Below, one piece after another: positions 1 to 11,497 of a DNA stretch of 64,000 bases. The notes beneath the pieces are model-generated. The model did no database searches, had not been told where the DNA came from, and worked only from the letters and a program-made list of their open reading frames with translations. Within the stretch, counting starts at the first letter, position 1, and each line of letters opens with the position of its first letter. The position numbers were made by a program, and so were the translations under genes. Source of the stretch: Amoebophrya sp. A120 (taxonomy: Eukaryota > Sar > Dinophyceae > Syndiniales > Amoebophryaceae); assembly GCA_905178155.1 (NCBI GenBank), contig CAJINV010000003.1, positions 9,617,979 to 9,681,978 of the forward strand, read 5' to 3'.

Positions 1-59
1 TGGCCGCCATGCCACCACGCCTAGCGCTATGAATACTTACACGGCGGCGCGGCGGCCGA

Positions 60-640
60 AAAAAATCGCTGCCCAAAGCTGCCCGCCTTTTGGGTTTGTT
101 GAGGCGAAAGGCCTGCGCCGCGTGCGGGCTACCAACCTTGCTGCTTTCAGCGGCGCCGCCATCTTTTTCTTTGCTTTTTCTGTTTAGGCGCCGCCCTCTT
201 TGGGCTGCCCCCTGCGTTAAAAGATCCCGGCTTCGATGGTTGGCAGGCGTTGCGACGTCGAGGGCGTGCAAAAATGGCGCCAATGGCATGCGGATGCGCG
301 GTTTATCTCGTACGGGAGCGCTCCTCAGTACGGGGGCGCTCCTTCTGCCGGCCCCCCTGCGCCGTTTCAGCAGGCGGCAAGCTATAGAATGGCGTCGGGC
401 GTGCTTGCTTGGCGGCAAAGCCCCGGCCGCTTCATAATTGAAAGCCTCCAGCGCCGGCCAAAAAAACACGCCCGGCCGCCTGGGGGCTGCTGGCCGTTTT
501 GCTTATATATGGGGCGGCAAAAAAGGCGCAAGGATGGAACGTCTGCTGCCTCGCTGCATCCTACCAAATAGCTATAGCCGCCGGGGCGGTGGTAGTGAGG
601 TCGCGCCGGGTTTTCTGGCTGGGCGCGTCCGCAGCAAACG
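60..640 (+). repeat. dispersed GC-rich repeat, copy 1
   Basis: This stretch shares an ordered set of short blocks with three other places in the window: near 960-1,350, 11,860-12,230 and 43,215-43,600. The clearest block is GGCCCCCCTGCGCCG followed by a short stretch ending in a CGGCAA/CTATAGAAT-like segment (about 345-395). A second block, about 490-580, resembles the copy near 12.2 kb (CTGCCTCGCTGCATCCTACC against CTGCCTCACCGCTTACC). The copies are strongly diverged. No terminal repeats or coding frame could be defined, so element class and exact ends are unknown. Confidence 0.5.
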
Positions 641-959
641 CAATTCATAGCCCGCCCCGAGTGCAAAGGCAGGGCCCTACTTTTGTCCCCATCATAGCGC
701 GGCGCATGTCATTAATCAGCATGGCAACACACACCGCAAAAGGCGCGGCGCAAAAATGGCGCCGGGCCGCTGCTGCTTTTAGAGACGGAGCGCCTTCCTG
801 CACGCCATGACCCCGCTAGGGGCTCCACCAGGGCCGGCCCTATGCGCCCCCGAAATCCGGCCCGTAGCATGCGCATTAGCTTCGCTTGCTGCCTGTGGCG
901 GCTTTTGCAGTTTTTCTCTTTTATGTCAACGCCGCGCGTTTTGGCGTGCTCCCCGCAAT

Positions 960-1350
960 AGAAATGGCCGCCCTTTGCGGCCGGCTTTGCGACCTCCAAA
1001 AGTGGGCAAAAACGAGGCCAATGCATACCATGGGGCTCGCGGCATGTGGATTCGTAGCATTTTCTTGGCGCACCTTTTTGGGCGCCCCAAATCGGGGGAA
1101 GCAGGTGCGCCGGGCGCCTCAGGGCGGCGCCCTTTTTGCCGGCCCCCTGCGTCGTTTTATCAATCGGCAACCGATAGAATTCGCGCGGGCTTGTTTGGTA
1201 TCAAAGCGAAAGCCCTGACCGATTGGCGGGCGGAAGCTTTTTTTTACATCCAAAAACGCTTCCGGCCGATTGCAAACTTGCTGCCGTTTTGCGCGATGGG
1301 CGGCGAAAAACCCTCCCTGGCTAGAGCCGTTCGGTGGCCTCAATGCATGC
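960..1350 (+). repeat. dispersed GC-rich repeat, copy 2
   Basis: This copy aligns by eye with the copy at 43,215-43,600. Shared blocks in the same order are GGGCTCGCGG, a TAGCATTTT/TAGCAATTTT block followed by GGCGC-C-CCTTTTT-GGCGCC, GGCCCCCTGCG-CGTTTATC, CGGCAACCGA, GCTATCAAAGCG/GGTATCAAAGCG, and a terminal TGCCGTTTTGCG-like block. Divergence is high and spacing varies, which suggests an old family. The ends are approximate. Confidence 0.55.
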
Positions 1351-1984
1351 AACTCTGCCAGCCAGCCTCCGTCTGAGGGCGGCTGCTTTTCTCGATCCTT
1401 CGCGGGCCCCTTCCCGGCCCGGGATTGGGGGGTAGGGTTCACGACATTGCCGGCGCGCGGGGGGGTCTCTTGGATCTGCTCAATCCAAGCTGTGCCGCAA
1501 CGGCATGGACTTCGGGCGTGCTTTTGCGGCAGGCACCAGGCAGACCTGCAGGCCCGGCGACTACTTCCTCGCGCCGGCCTTCGTGGCAGGCCGCATGGTC
1601 TCGGGCCCGACTCGCCCCCCTACTGGCGGCCTGTTCCCCGCTGCGCCCCTCGGGGGGGGCGCCCTCCTCGTGCGTATGGAATGGCGCAACTCGTGTGGCG
1701 TGCGTGCCCTATGAGTGGGGAGCCACCTCACGGACGTACACGCCGCAGCCGATTAGACTCCGGATATTGCATTTGGTATGGTGGGAGAGGGTTTGTGCCC
1801 ACATCAGAAGCTCCCCAACCTGAAAACGAACTTCTTCCGGAGCTCTCTCTCAATTACAAGCGCAATATATAATGATAAAACTACTCAGAAATAACGCGAG
1901 GCCTATCTGTACCAGACAGAGGAAAAGAAAACCGAAGCGGCAGCAACGCGCCCCTCGTTTGCACTTCCGGAGGTGTTCGATTTG

Positions 1985-4006
1985 TCATGACTGCCATGGC
2001 TTATTTTCCTTCCTGATAATTGCAAGCAGGCGCCGAAGCAGAGGCATTCCATTCTCTGCCAAAATGGCGGTCCGGCAAGCGGGGACTTCTGCCAGTATCG
2101 CTAAGGCGGCACAAGCGTGCAGGGTTACGTCAGAAGGCGCAGGAGGAGTATCAGACCAAGCAGACAGTGCGGTTGGCACTGGCAGCACCCCCGCGCTTTC
2201 GACTGCGGCCGCGGCGCCGTACGCTTTTCGCTCTGCCGTCTCGATTGACACGCGCGGGCACGAAATGAGAGCGCCAGCAGTGGCCGACGTGTGGCGATAC
2301 AGAGCGTTTAAGCATGCGAAAGCGCCACCTCCTTTCAAAATGCCTTCTCTGTTCAACGGATCGGCGGCCAGGCTACCAAGAACGAACGCGCCGTATGATT
2401 GAATCTTCTCGTCCAAGGCGTGCCGTTCCATCGCGTAAATTAGTGCGGAAACTGTTTCCCCAAGATTTGGCCAGAAAGCGCCCTCATCGGTGTACAGTGC
2501 AAGCAAACGAAATACGTCTCGCGTAGCTTCCAGACCGTGGCTCCCACATATTGCAACCCGTAAGACTTGCAACACCCCATTTCGTACCAGCACCGGCCTC
2601 AAGTCCGGCCTTTTGCTTAAGTCGGCCAGAAGTGCAAGCGCGTGGCTGTCGCTTTCCCCCAGCGACGTCTGTAGGCACTCTGCTATGGCGTGCAGGATTG
2701 AAGACAAATCTTCCTTGGCGATATATTTCCCAGCACCTTCAGCGTCGAATTTTACCATGAATCGGAGAAAATGCAGGGCGTACCGGGATACAGAAGCGTC
2801 GTAGCGTGAGAGAGTCACCAGAGCACTCGGCAATAAAGCCCACAAGTCTGCCAGAAGTGCGCTGCTTCCTGCTCCATCCTCTACTATCTTGGAATTGTCT
2901 GCGAGAATTGTAGCTGCCTGCGCGGCTGTTCGCAAACAAGAAGCCGCGACGTGTCGATCATGGCCTCCGAATTCCGTCAGAGCAACACGAATACCTCGTA
3001 TGCCGTTGCTTCCAGCAATCACGCGTGGTCGCTCCAGGCTAATGGACTGCAGCACAGACGCTCCGTAGCGGATTGTGAACAGGTCCGACGGAAATTTTTC
3101 CATCGCAGTCAGAACGGCAAATAGAAAAGAACCACTGCCGTTTAACAACCAAGAGCGCGGCTGTGCATCCTCAGAGAGCAGGCCAAAGAACCACGAGCCA
3201 TGCCGCTGCACCAACAAGCTCCGTGGGAACGTGGCCATGTTCTTTGCGACAAGGTCAGCCGCCCCCATGCCACAGAGTTGCTTTAGTACTCCGAGCTCTG
3301 ACAAACTTGCAAAGCGCGCTAAAACAAGAAGCAACCTTTCGACGACGGCGACCGCACTTCCGGCATCGCTCAAAATGCGCAAAACCGACCTAAGGCCCAG
3401 GGCGGAGTCCCACACTTCCCAAGCATTCCGCTCGGATTGGGCCGTCCACAATGCCAGGACTCGAGCGCCCTGCTGCTGCGCTTTACCATTTCGCGAGTTC
3501 AAACTTGCGACCGCCTCATCCGAGCGTCCTTTGTAAGCATCTACCAGAAATTGGGGGACGTGCTCATCTGCAATGCCCTCTACCGCCCGAACGAATGGAG
3601 ACAGCTCCTCTCGCTCGACATTCATCAGGGAGCGCAAACTCTGTACCTCAGCCTCGCGGGCCGCTAAGCGCTGAAACAGAATGCCCATCATGTCTGCAGT
3701 CTCCACGGGTGAAAGTCGGACTTCGAATGAAGGCATCGCTGGCAAGTGCGTAGGATCCTCCCGAGCGAGGCGGCGCTCGCGTGCAGTGTGATTTTTGAGA
3801 AAAAGCTGCAGGTCACTGTCCGATTCGAGCAGGACCCGCGACTGCCCACTGACGCCTGTGAAAACAAAGCGCTCCACTGGTCGGCCGAGAATGAACTGGA
3901 AACTTTCGCTCATCGTCCTGGTTAAGGACTCCATACTCCTGCAGCCATCCTCCCCTACTTGCGCTTGGTGGTGGCCGACAAGTGACAGCAAGACTCCGCT
4001 CGCCAT
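1985..4006 (-). CDS. ARM/HEAT-repeat-like protein
   Basis: A single uninterrupted minus-strand frame of 673 codons starts with ATG at 4,006. A second in-frame ATG at codon 25 (MESLTRTM) is an alternative start. Residues about 34-95 (FVFTGVSGQSRVLLES, SDLQLFL, then FEVRL) could be a PB1-like beta-rich fold; this is a guess. Residues about 105-135 are charged and may form a short coiled coil. From about 150 to the C terminus the protein is a string of hydrophobic helices with armadillo-like signatures such as VLVRNGVLQVLRVAI, REGILKGGGAFACLNAL and RTAILAENGMPLLRRLL. Such proteins are usually scaffolds or transport adaptors; no specific partner can be named. No intron is evident. The stop (TGA) is at 1,985-1,987. 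The frame's length, amphipathic pattern and moderate GC, unlike both flanks, support a real gene. Confidence 0.8.
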   Translation of the reverse strand: MASGVLLSLVGHHQAQVGEDGCRSMESLTRTMSESFQFILGRPVERFVFTGVSGQSRVLLESDSDLQLFLKNHTARERRLAREDPTHLPAMPSFEVRLSPVETADMMGILFQRLAAREAEVQSLRSLMNVEREELSPFVRAVEGIADEHVPQFLVDAYKGRSDEAVASLNSRNGKAQQQGARVLALWTAQSERNAWEVWDSALGLRSVLRILSDAGSAVAVVERLLLVLARFASLSELGVLKQLCGMGAADLVAKNMATFPRSLLVQRHGSWFFGLLSEDAQPRSWLLNGSGSFLFAVLTAMEKFPSDLFTIRYGASVLQSISLERPRVIAGSNGIRGIRVALTEFGGHDRHVAASCLRTAAQAATILADNSKIVEDGAGSSALLADLWALLPSALVTLSRYDASVSRYALHFLRFMVKFDAEGAGKYIAKEDLSSILHAIAECLQTSLGESDSHALALLADLSKRPDLRPVLVRNGVLQVLRVAICGSHGLEATRDVFRLLALYTDEGAFWPNLGETVSALIYAMERHALDEKIQSYGAFVLGSLAADPLNREGILKGGGAFACLNALYRHTSATAGALISCPRVSIETAERKAYGAAAAVESAGVLPVPTALSAWSDTPPAPSDVTLHACAALAILAEVPACRTAILAENGMPLLRRLLAIIRKENKPWQS

Positions 4007-6689
4007 GTCGATTTGCTGACCGCTGAAACCCTAAGCCAAATTCTGAGTCCGTTCGAAATAGAAAACAAACTAGCCACCCCATCAGGTTTAGGGGGTGGCC
4101 CCTCATGTCTAGCAGCCAGCGCTACGAGGAATCGGTCGCGTGCTCGCTACAACGCAGCACAGCCAGCTCGTGTTTTTCAAGAGAATCGCTCACGCGGCTG
4201 CTTCGGCAAAAACGGCAAAGAGCGATCTGACACCTTTCTTGCACCTATGCGAGATCTCCGGCGAAGTGCTTTGCGCAGTACCTACTCAAGGAACACCGAA
4301 AGAAGCGCGTGACACCTGCGCCGCAAATCTTCTGCGGGCGACGTCTTAGGGGGGTCGGACATATAGGGCTGGGGCCCCACCAAATCCACAAACCTTGAGC
4401 CGCACGCGCTCCCAGCGCGGCGTGGTCGGTCCGGGGCGTGCCACTCCGCATTGTCACATGGGGCGCCGCCCTACTGCGGTCGGGGATAAAAAAAGCAAGG
4501 GAGGCCCGCGGGCGCAGGGAGTACGAAAGCGGTTAAGTGCGCTCTCGACAAGAACGAGGCGGGAAGTCACGCCACGGCCCCCGGCGGCGCCACTCGTTTT
4601 GCTGTCTCACTGCGAACACAAAGAGAACTGCCCGGGCAGAACTCTTCGGCGACCCCGTTTCATATTCTGCGCGCCCCCGCCAACAACGCGCGAGCCGTCA
4701 TCGCCGCACCAGTAGGCGTGGCGCACCGAGGCGGGCGGGCTGCGCTATACTGCGTAGTCGGTTGGCGCAACTGCTTGCGCAACACGGCTCGGGGGGGCCG
4801 CGTCACATTTTTCGTGCCGGCCTTGCGGAATATCTTTGAAAGCCCGAGAAGGCTGCCGGCACCACGCTGCACAGCTGCGTTGGGAAGTGGCGCCCCTACT
4901 GGCGCGGGCCGCTGCAGCGGGCGGGGCCGTAGGGTCACCGCCGGCGGCTTGCCCCGAGGGCAAGCCGCCGAGTCTCCGCGCCCCGGGGCTGCGCACCACG
5001 CACGCCCCGCGGCGGCAAAAGCGAGGCGCGGGCCACCTCGCCCCCCACCCCGCATAAGGAGGGCCGGGGCGCCAAGGGCGCCAAAGCTGGCGCGCCCGCG
5101 CCCGAGCAGAAGGCCGCAGGAATCCCCCCGGCGCGGGGCCCGCAATCGTCACGGCTGGCCTGCAGCAACCGCCCGGGCCTTTTTTCCCTGCGTAGCTCCC
5201 TCCGGCTTCCGGAGTTGCGCCCCTTTCCGCGACCCCCCGAACGATGCGGGCCGCCGGATGGCCCGTCCGAAAGTGACACCACCATGGCCCCGCGCCGCGC
5301 AATATGTAAGCAGGCACGCGCCTAGGCCCGTCCCCGCGTCCCCGCGCCCCCGAGCCCCGCGGGCCTGCCGCAACGCGATGCATGGGGGCAGGCAGTTCCT
5401 GGCCATACCCGTCAAAGGGCCAACCAGATCGGCCCCTGGAAGGATGGCCCGGACATGAAAAAGCGCGAAGGGGCCCCGCGCGAAATTAATCCGAAGGATA
5501 GCCACTCCCCTCGCGTGGGCTCTTCGGCTGGCGGTGGGAGGGTTGGCCACCTGGGTGGCGCGCGCGAATATGGTCAGCGATTTGCTGCGCATACACATCG
5601 AAAAAGGGCGCGCGCGGAAACACCTGGGCCCCCCGGGGAAACAAAACACGCCAACACAAAATGGCCCCGCAACTGGACAGGAGCAACCCCGGGAATCAGC
5701 GGGGCGAAAAGGGTGCCGCTGGTGTGCCAGCCATGTGCCGGGAGTGCGCCAGACGCGTGCCACGGGCCCGGCTTTTTCCAAATCACCGGAAGACCGGCCA
5801 GAAACCGGCAAGCCCCGCGGGGGGCCTTCGCTTTTCGCTTTTTTCTGCCAGATTTTTCGGCCAAAAAACAAAACGCATTCCCCCCCCCCGCCCAAATTAC
5901 AGAAATAGGCCCGGCAGCCGAACCCGGGCGGCCACCCATGGAGCAGACCAAAGCTGCCGGCCGCTCGTGCGCCGAAGGGCCCCCGCCCACGACCGTGATC
6001 CGAGCACCAAATCCCCAAACCATGCCGGGGCCCCCAGCATTTCACCGGGAAGCGGCGAGGTCGAACGGGTCGCGGGAAATGCAAGCAGAAGCACGCCCAA
6101 AGCGTTTTTTTTTTGCATTTTTTCCGGCATTCGTGATTTATTTTCGTACTTTTTCGGCTACTGGTGGGGGCCGATCTTATTGAGCAAGGCCTCCGGACGA
6201 ACCTGGCCCCGCGCTCGGGCTTGTCTGGCCGCACGCTGTGCGAAAAGCTCACGCGGCGCGTCCGCGAAAGGCAGAAAAGCCGCTGCCCTTGGCCCGGCTA
6301 AGAAAAAGGCCCCTAACCTTTCGCAAGTTTGACGCGGCCATCTGCACCCCCATCACGTAGGAAAGCACGCCTCTTGGCCGCAGCACCATGCATCCGCGCG
6401 AGGCCCGCGCGGCCCCCCTGCTGACAAAAGCCGCGCAGGCACTCGCCACGCCCCCTGCGCAGTCAAAACGCGCGCCGTTGTCGCGCCCACCTTGTCGCGC
6501 ACCGAGAATCCCTCCGGCCGGCCAGCTTCGCCGGAAAGTGGTTTGGTCGCGCGAGTTTTCCACACGAGGAGAGGAAAAGCTTTCCACTAGTGTTCCCCCG
6601 GTCAAGTTTGCGCATTGAGAAGGCAGTGAAAGCGTCGGCCTTGAAACGTGCAGCGCCTTCGTGAGCGTGCAGTCGGCCAGACCTCTTCG
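4007..6689. other. GC-rich non-coding block
   Basis: Long frames overlap on both strands (for example 5,149-6,252 minus and 4,718-5,458 plus) but are Arg/Ala/Gly/Pro-rich with no domain, so I treat them as by-products of GC richness. The block contains homopolymer runs (C at 5,881-5,890, T at 6,107-6,115) and one perfect hairpin listed separately. Its 4,020-4,330 part has moderate GC and could hold the 5' UTR and promoter of the ARM-like gene, but no motif is recognisable. Confidence 0.6.
4942..4970. repeat. perfect 13-bp-arm hairpin, 3-nt loop
   Basis: CGGCGGCTTGCCC is followed by CGA and then its exact reverse complement. It is one of several perfect short hairpins in the GC-rich blocks. 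There is no T-run after it and no bacterial context, so it is not called a terminator. Confidence 0.85.
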
Positions 6690-7348
6690 TCAGTCTTCCT
6701 GTTCTTTAGCAAGCAGCTGTGCCAAAGCATAGCTAACCAATCTAAAAGTTACTTAAAGTATAATCTGGGTCGTGGGCCGCTCCACGAAAAACCTTGTTGG
6801 GCGGAGCAAAAGCTCCTAACCACTCACGTGCCAACGACAGCACCTCCCGCGACTGAAGTGCCAAGCTCGTACGCGTCGTTCGTCGCGCCTTGCAGGAAAC
6901 CCAGCTCCAAGCCCAAATCGCGGCCGCTCCATGGAACGGGAAGCACACATCGACCCCACGCGTGATTAGCGACGCCGTTCAAAAAACAAAGCGCTGGGCT
7001 CTGCATAGTTTGCCAGCAATGCAGTTTTTCGACAAAATTCCCGACAAAGGAGTTCCAATACATCGACGGCGGCCCGAAGCCCGGAGGGCGCTCAGTGTTG
7101 TAACTGACAAAGAGGCAAATGGTCGCGCGTGTGTAGGCCGGATTGGCGCGAGCCCGCTTCAAGGTCCGCTGGTCGTAGACTAGAACGTCTGATGGTCGCA
7201 GGCTTGTTCTCAAAGGACCAGACTTTATGGATGTGCACCACATTCTCGCCTTATTGTGTGAGTGACCCAAAACGTCCAACGCGCCCAAGTTCTCCGGTGT
7301 ATTTGTCAGACGGCTGCACTGTCGAAAATTGTCCGGAAAAGTCAGCAA
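6690..7348 (-). CDS. unidentified spliced gene, 3' part
   Basis: An open frame from 7,348 to 6,828 ends at a strong donor (GGCAC|GTGAGT). An 86-nt intron (6,742-6,827) ends CTTTTAG, and an exon at 6,690-6,741 closes the frame with ...LVSYALAQLLAKEQED and TGA at 6,690-6,692. Joining the two keeps phase exactly. Near the junction the protein has a Gly/Ala/Val-rich hydrophobic stretch (GTSVAGGAVVGTLVSYALAQLL) that may be one membrane helix or a glycine zipper. The 5' end is unresolved: the upstream codon is TTG, not ATG, and a possible acceptor (TTTTCGACAG) lies near 7,319, so a further exon is likely upstream. No family is recognised. Confidence 0.5.
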
Positions 7349-10208
7349 CGCGAGCCGGCAGATGTACCGTCCGGCGGGCCTACACCAAGCTGGCGCAACC
7401 AGTTGCGTTCCTTTGCTATCGCCACTCAGCCCACGCAGGTTGCAAGAGGGTGAAAAAGCTCCCGGGGCTGCCTGCTAGAGTATCTATCGGCACAAGCTCC
7501 ACAGCCCGAAACCAAGAGCGCCTGGGCCCAGGCGGCATCAACATGCAGGCCCCGCGCCACCGATCGAAAGGCGCCGGGCCCCATCCTGCACTCCCCTCCG
7601 AACACCCTGCGAGGCCCCGGGCGGATGGGCAGCAGGCCCAGCCGCAACGCCAAGCACCTACCTATGAGCGCACACGATGCCAAATTGGCCAAAAGGCTAC
7701 AGGAAAGCGCCTGGCTGCACCAGGCAAGCGGTAACGGTCGTGTGTGCGGGCGACCCACCGACCGAGAAAGCGTTTGCCGGCCTTGAGTTCTACCTGCAAG
7801 AATTCAGCCCCGCGGCATTCGCGCGGAGGGAATTCAGCCAGCCCTTAGCCTGGCGGCGATCACGTGCAGCGCCGAGCCTTGCCGGAGCGGACTTCTCTTG
7901 CGTGCAGGGCAAGCGGCCGGGGCTCGGCAACGAGAAAAGCCTAGCGCTAGCGCGCGACGCCAAATCTATTTCGCACGCGGGAACGTAGCCGGCAGACCCG
8001 CGAAGTTTCCTAAACGGGCCGGGGGGGGCCGCACTCCACCGAACGCGTTTTGGCGAGGGGCCGCACTTCTGCTGTGTCCTTCTCCCGTGCGCGATTGGCA
8101 CAGGCTGCCGGGGCTGCAGGGTGTGGCCTTCCGCTCCGCCGGCCCGCCCCGCGAGAGCGATAGGCACACAATCACGCCGCCCGCTGCAGGGGGGCGCGCC
8201 CGCATTAATATGGCGCCGCGGGGGGCTGCTCCAGCTACCAAAACCGACTGCGCAAGCAGCACTGCGCCCGCCAGTCGCAACGAACGAGGGGCAACAGCGA
8301 AGGGCATACACGAGGACAGCGCTTGCGGGCGCGAGAGGGCCTGTCTCTGAAGAGCCCTCTCGCGCCGGAGGGACTCCACCGCCCTCCTGTGTATTACGAA
8401 GGCGGCCGGGGAGTTGCCATGCACTTGCACTGCCAATTTGACAGGCGCTCCCGAGTGGATACCCCCATCCCTCTGCGTCTCCACAGCTTCCTCCTGTCCC
8501 GGAACGAACCCAAGGAAGGCAGGCAAAGCGAAAGCCCTACCACCGCCCCGCTCCCCGGTCCGAAAAATTTCGCGCGCGGAGCATCTATGCCCAACAAGAG
8601 GTGGCCGCGCAACCTGCTGTTTTTCGCATGTCCCCAAACCCCCGCCCTTTCTTCCATCCGACCGGCTACCCCCGGCGGGCGAACCGCTGCTCCCAAGGTA
8701 TGTGGCCCGCGGACACGTGCTTCGCAGGCCTGGCATATGCGCGGAACTGTGGCAGGCTAGTGCTGCCATCGCGGTTGCGATCGCAAACAAAGAAGCGAAT
8801 GACGGCGCACCGGCGCAAACTTGGCAGGCTGCACAGGATAGCGGGTGGATTCTTTCCCGACGAACGTCCCATGACCGTTGGCAAAAGTCGCGCCAGAACT
8901 GCCAGGCGCCCTGTCCCGAACATTATGAAAGCAGGCCCGCGAAGGCGAAACTCCCTTCGACGCCCGCCTGCGGCGTCCCTTTTTTAACGCGCTCGGCGAA
9001 TGCTGAAACTCCGGACAATTCTTGATGACCATACGGAACGACAAACGTTACGCCGGGCTGAAGTTTGCCATGAGTTTGAATGTAATCGAGCAGCAGCGCT
9101 CGCTTCTTCCAAAATCCGGCCGCACTACCCGCCCCGGAACAGCAACTGTAAACAACTTGGCGCGCGCCGGTGCGTGGCGTTGTATGGTGCCCGCCAGCCC
9201 GTGCGCGGGCGCCAAACTTTTCCAACAACGCCGGGAGTTTAACTTCGCGGAGCCCCTGCGCTGCAATATAATACGGCCATGCCCGGGCGAAAACGCGACG
9301 CCCTGGCGTAAGCATGCGCCAAGCGGAGCCGTCTAGGGGCTATGCGCATTGTTGAAACTCTCTCTTCGCCCAGGGGCGCCCTTGCGGGGCCTTTGCTACA
9401 GGCACGCTTTAAAATTTCCAACCAAAGAACTAAAGAAAAAGAACCACGGCCGGGCAAGCAAGGGCGGCGCCTGATAGGGCCCCCTAAAAGGCCGGCCGGC
9501 TGGCAATGTCGCCTAGTCGGATAGCACCCGAGGAGGCCACCTCCGCGCCCTGGCGCCGGTCTTTGCCTCCGGCCGGGCCGGCGCGCGGGCCGTCCGAAAC
9601 GGCCAGGCGAGGCCCTGCTGCCGCGCCGGTGATACAGAAAGGGCCCGCCTCACGCGTGCGAAGAGCTGGGCCAGGGAAAGGAAGCGAGAAAGCGGGCGCG
9701 AAAGGCCGCACCGGGAAGCGCCTGCACGCGCTACCCCCTACCTTGCTGGGCGGCCCCAGCGGGCCTACGCGGTCTCGGAAAAACATCCTGCGGACGCAGT
9801 GCCCAAACTTGCGAGAAGGGGCCGACGCCCTTCGGGTCGGTGGCGCAGCCCCCGGTCGGCCAGAAAAAAAAACTCGCCCGCTTCGGCCCCAAGAATAAAG
9901 GCTCTGGCTTTTCGGGGTTAGAGACTTCCCGTGGGCCCAGTAGCTTTCGCAAAGTAAAATCTCGGCGGCCCACGACGAGAAAAAAATGAAAAAGAACGAA
10001 AGGCAGAAAAAGGCGGCGCCAGGCCGTAGCCCGGCGCAAAGCTGCAAGGAAAAGGAAAGCGGGGAAAAGTGCCAGCCGGCTGGGGCAGGGCGAAAAAGCG
10101 AGACCTGCGCGCGGGTGGGCTACAAAAGCACAGCCCACAAATCAGGAAAAAGCGGAAACACAGCGGGGCAAGATCAGAAAATCGGAAGTGTACAGCTGTG
10201 AGCGGAGC
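7349..10208. other. GC-rich non-coding block
   Basis: No gene is supportable. Frames in all six readings are low-complexity and overlap one another. A perfect hairpin at 8,328-8,366 and general CG-rich sequence are the only structure I can point to. Near 9,020-9,240 composition is a little lower in GC, but no convincing coding was found there. Confidence 0.55.
8328..8366. repeat. perfect 13-bp-arm hairpin, 13-nt loop
   Basis: GGCGCGAGAGGGC at 8,328-8,340 and its exact reverse complement at 8,354-8,366 flank a 13-nt spacer. Confidence 0.85.
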
Positions 10209-10295
<87 letters not shown>

Positions 10296-10296
10296 T
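10209..10296. repeat. (GCGT)22 microsatellite
   Basis: Twenty-two uninterrupted GCGT units. An imperfect unit follows, then TG-rich and alternating CG sequence to about 10,372 that includes an inverted GCGCGCACGCACACACAC tract. All six frames through it are open and produce spurious repeats such as THAR or ACVR. Alternating purine/pyrimidine of this kind can adopt Z-DNA. Confidence 0.97.
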
Positions 10297-11090
10297 GTGC
10301 GTGGTGTTTTGTGTGTTTTGCGCGCGCGCATGTGTGCGCGGAGCAGCGTTTTTGCGCGCACGCACACACACCTGATGTTCTGCACGGCGGCACGGCGGCC
10401 GATAAAAGTCGCGGCCCGAAGTTAGTTGCAAGCCGTTTGTGGCCGTCGAGAGAGACAACGCGCGCCGCCCCATGCTGTGGCCCCGCCCTGGCCCCCACAA
10501 GGGCCGGCCCTTGGGCGCCCGGGGAAGGCGGAGAAACCTCGCACCAGAGAAAATGCACCAGCCGCCGCGGACCGAATTTTTCTTAGCGGCTTCGCAAGCG
10601 CGCCAGCGCAATGGGCGCGCGGCCCTGGAAGAAGGCCGGCGCGCTCCGAAGGGCGTCCCGGAAGAGCGGCCCTGCCCGTACCGAGGCGACTTCGCACGGC
10701 TTAGAGTACGAAGCGCCCCAAGTCGGCCCGGTGGATCCGGTAGCGAGCCTCGCTCAGCCGGAGAAACATTCGCCCGGCCCCCAAGCCAAATATCGATAAG
10801 CGGGACCGCACGGCGCGGAAAGTAGGTTCCTACACTGAAAAAGAACCAGGCGAGCCAGTAAACGCTGCAACTTCCCTCCCCATCCATGGCCGCAGAGGTC
10901 CTCTGCGCAATCAAAGCCTTAGGGCGGCGCTGCAAGCGAAGGGCCGCCATCGAGCCAAACCTGAAACAAGGCGCAGGCCAGCAGAAGTCAACAGCGGCCA
11001 AAGAATACCCGCCGCGGCCGGCGGGCGGAGTGAAGTGATATTCGCGGCGGCCCCTTTGTCCTGCTAGCAAATTATACCCAGCGCAGGCGC
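10297..11090. other. GC-rich non-coding stretch
   Basis: Low-complexity TG/CG sequence to about 10,375, then GC-rich DNA with overlapping frames on both strands. No domain, RNA gene or mobile-element hallmark was seen. Confidence 0.5.
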
Positions 11091-11277
11091 CCGACCGAAA
11101 AAGTCAACATGTGCGCTCGCCTCTAGGTGGGCGAGAAACTGTCTGGGCACTGTCGAGTTTTCTGCGAGTAAATGTCTGTTTCAGAGCGAAACTCTAAAAC
11201 ATCTTGCAAGGCGAGGCACCACCCGACCGAAAAAATCAATTGTGTGCTCGCTTCTTCAGGCGAGCGAGTGACTGTCT
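11091..11277 (+). repeat. two diverged direct repeats of about 54 bp
   Basis: Copies at 11,091-11,144 and 11,223-11,277 both start CCGACCGAAAAA, continue through a GTGYGCTCGC block, and end in ACTGTCT. Each contains a CTCGCC/GGCGAG-like internal stem. A third, shorter match (GCCGACTGAAAAAATCAAAA) lies at about 11,675. Confidence 0.7.
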
Positions 11278-11497
11278 ACCATACTATTTATGTTCCTGAT
11301 TGTAAGTAGTTGGTGACCAGTGTCGCAACCGGTCACCACCATGAACTGAAGAAACACTGCCCGTTTTAGCTATGAACCAACAGTCACGGGGAGTTACCAG
11401 GGGGACAGCAAGCCGAGACTCACCATCATCCCTGGTTTCAGAACGTAGCAATACTACCGCCTCCGTACGGCTACTATCAACCTCCACACAGCCACGA

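Larger units (their letters stand above)
1..1984. other. GC-rich non-coding block upstream-end
   Basis: No supportable gene is seen here. The stretch is GC-rich and open frames overlap on both strands without recognisable protein features. It contains two diverged copies of a dispersed repeat (listed separately) and CG-rich low-complexity DNA around 1,400-1,750. The 3' end of the neighbouring minus-strand ARM-like gene begins at 1,985. Confidence 0.6.

Noticed and set aside
4942-4970. Rho-independent terminator
   Set aside because: Strong hairpin but no U-run, and the genome is eukaryotic.
5149-6252. 367-codon minus-strand open frame
   Set aside because: It is GC-rich, Arg/Gly/Pro/Ala-skewed, overlaps open frames on the other strand and has no domain or credible start context.
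10174-11070. 298-codon minus frame and others through the GCGT array
   Set aside because: The tetranucleotide repeat contains no stop in any frame, so these frames are artefacts.
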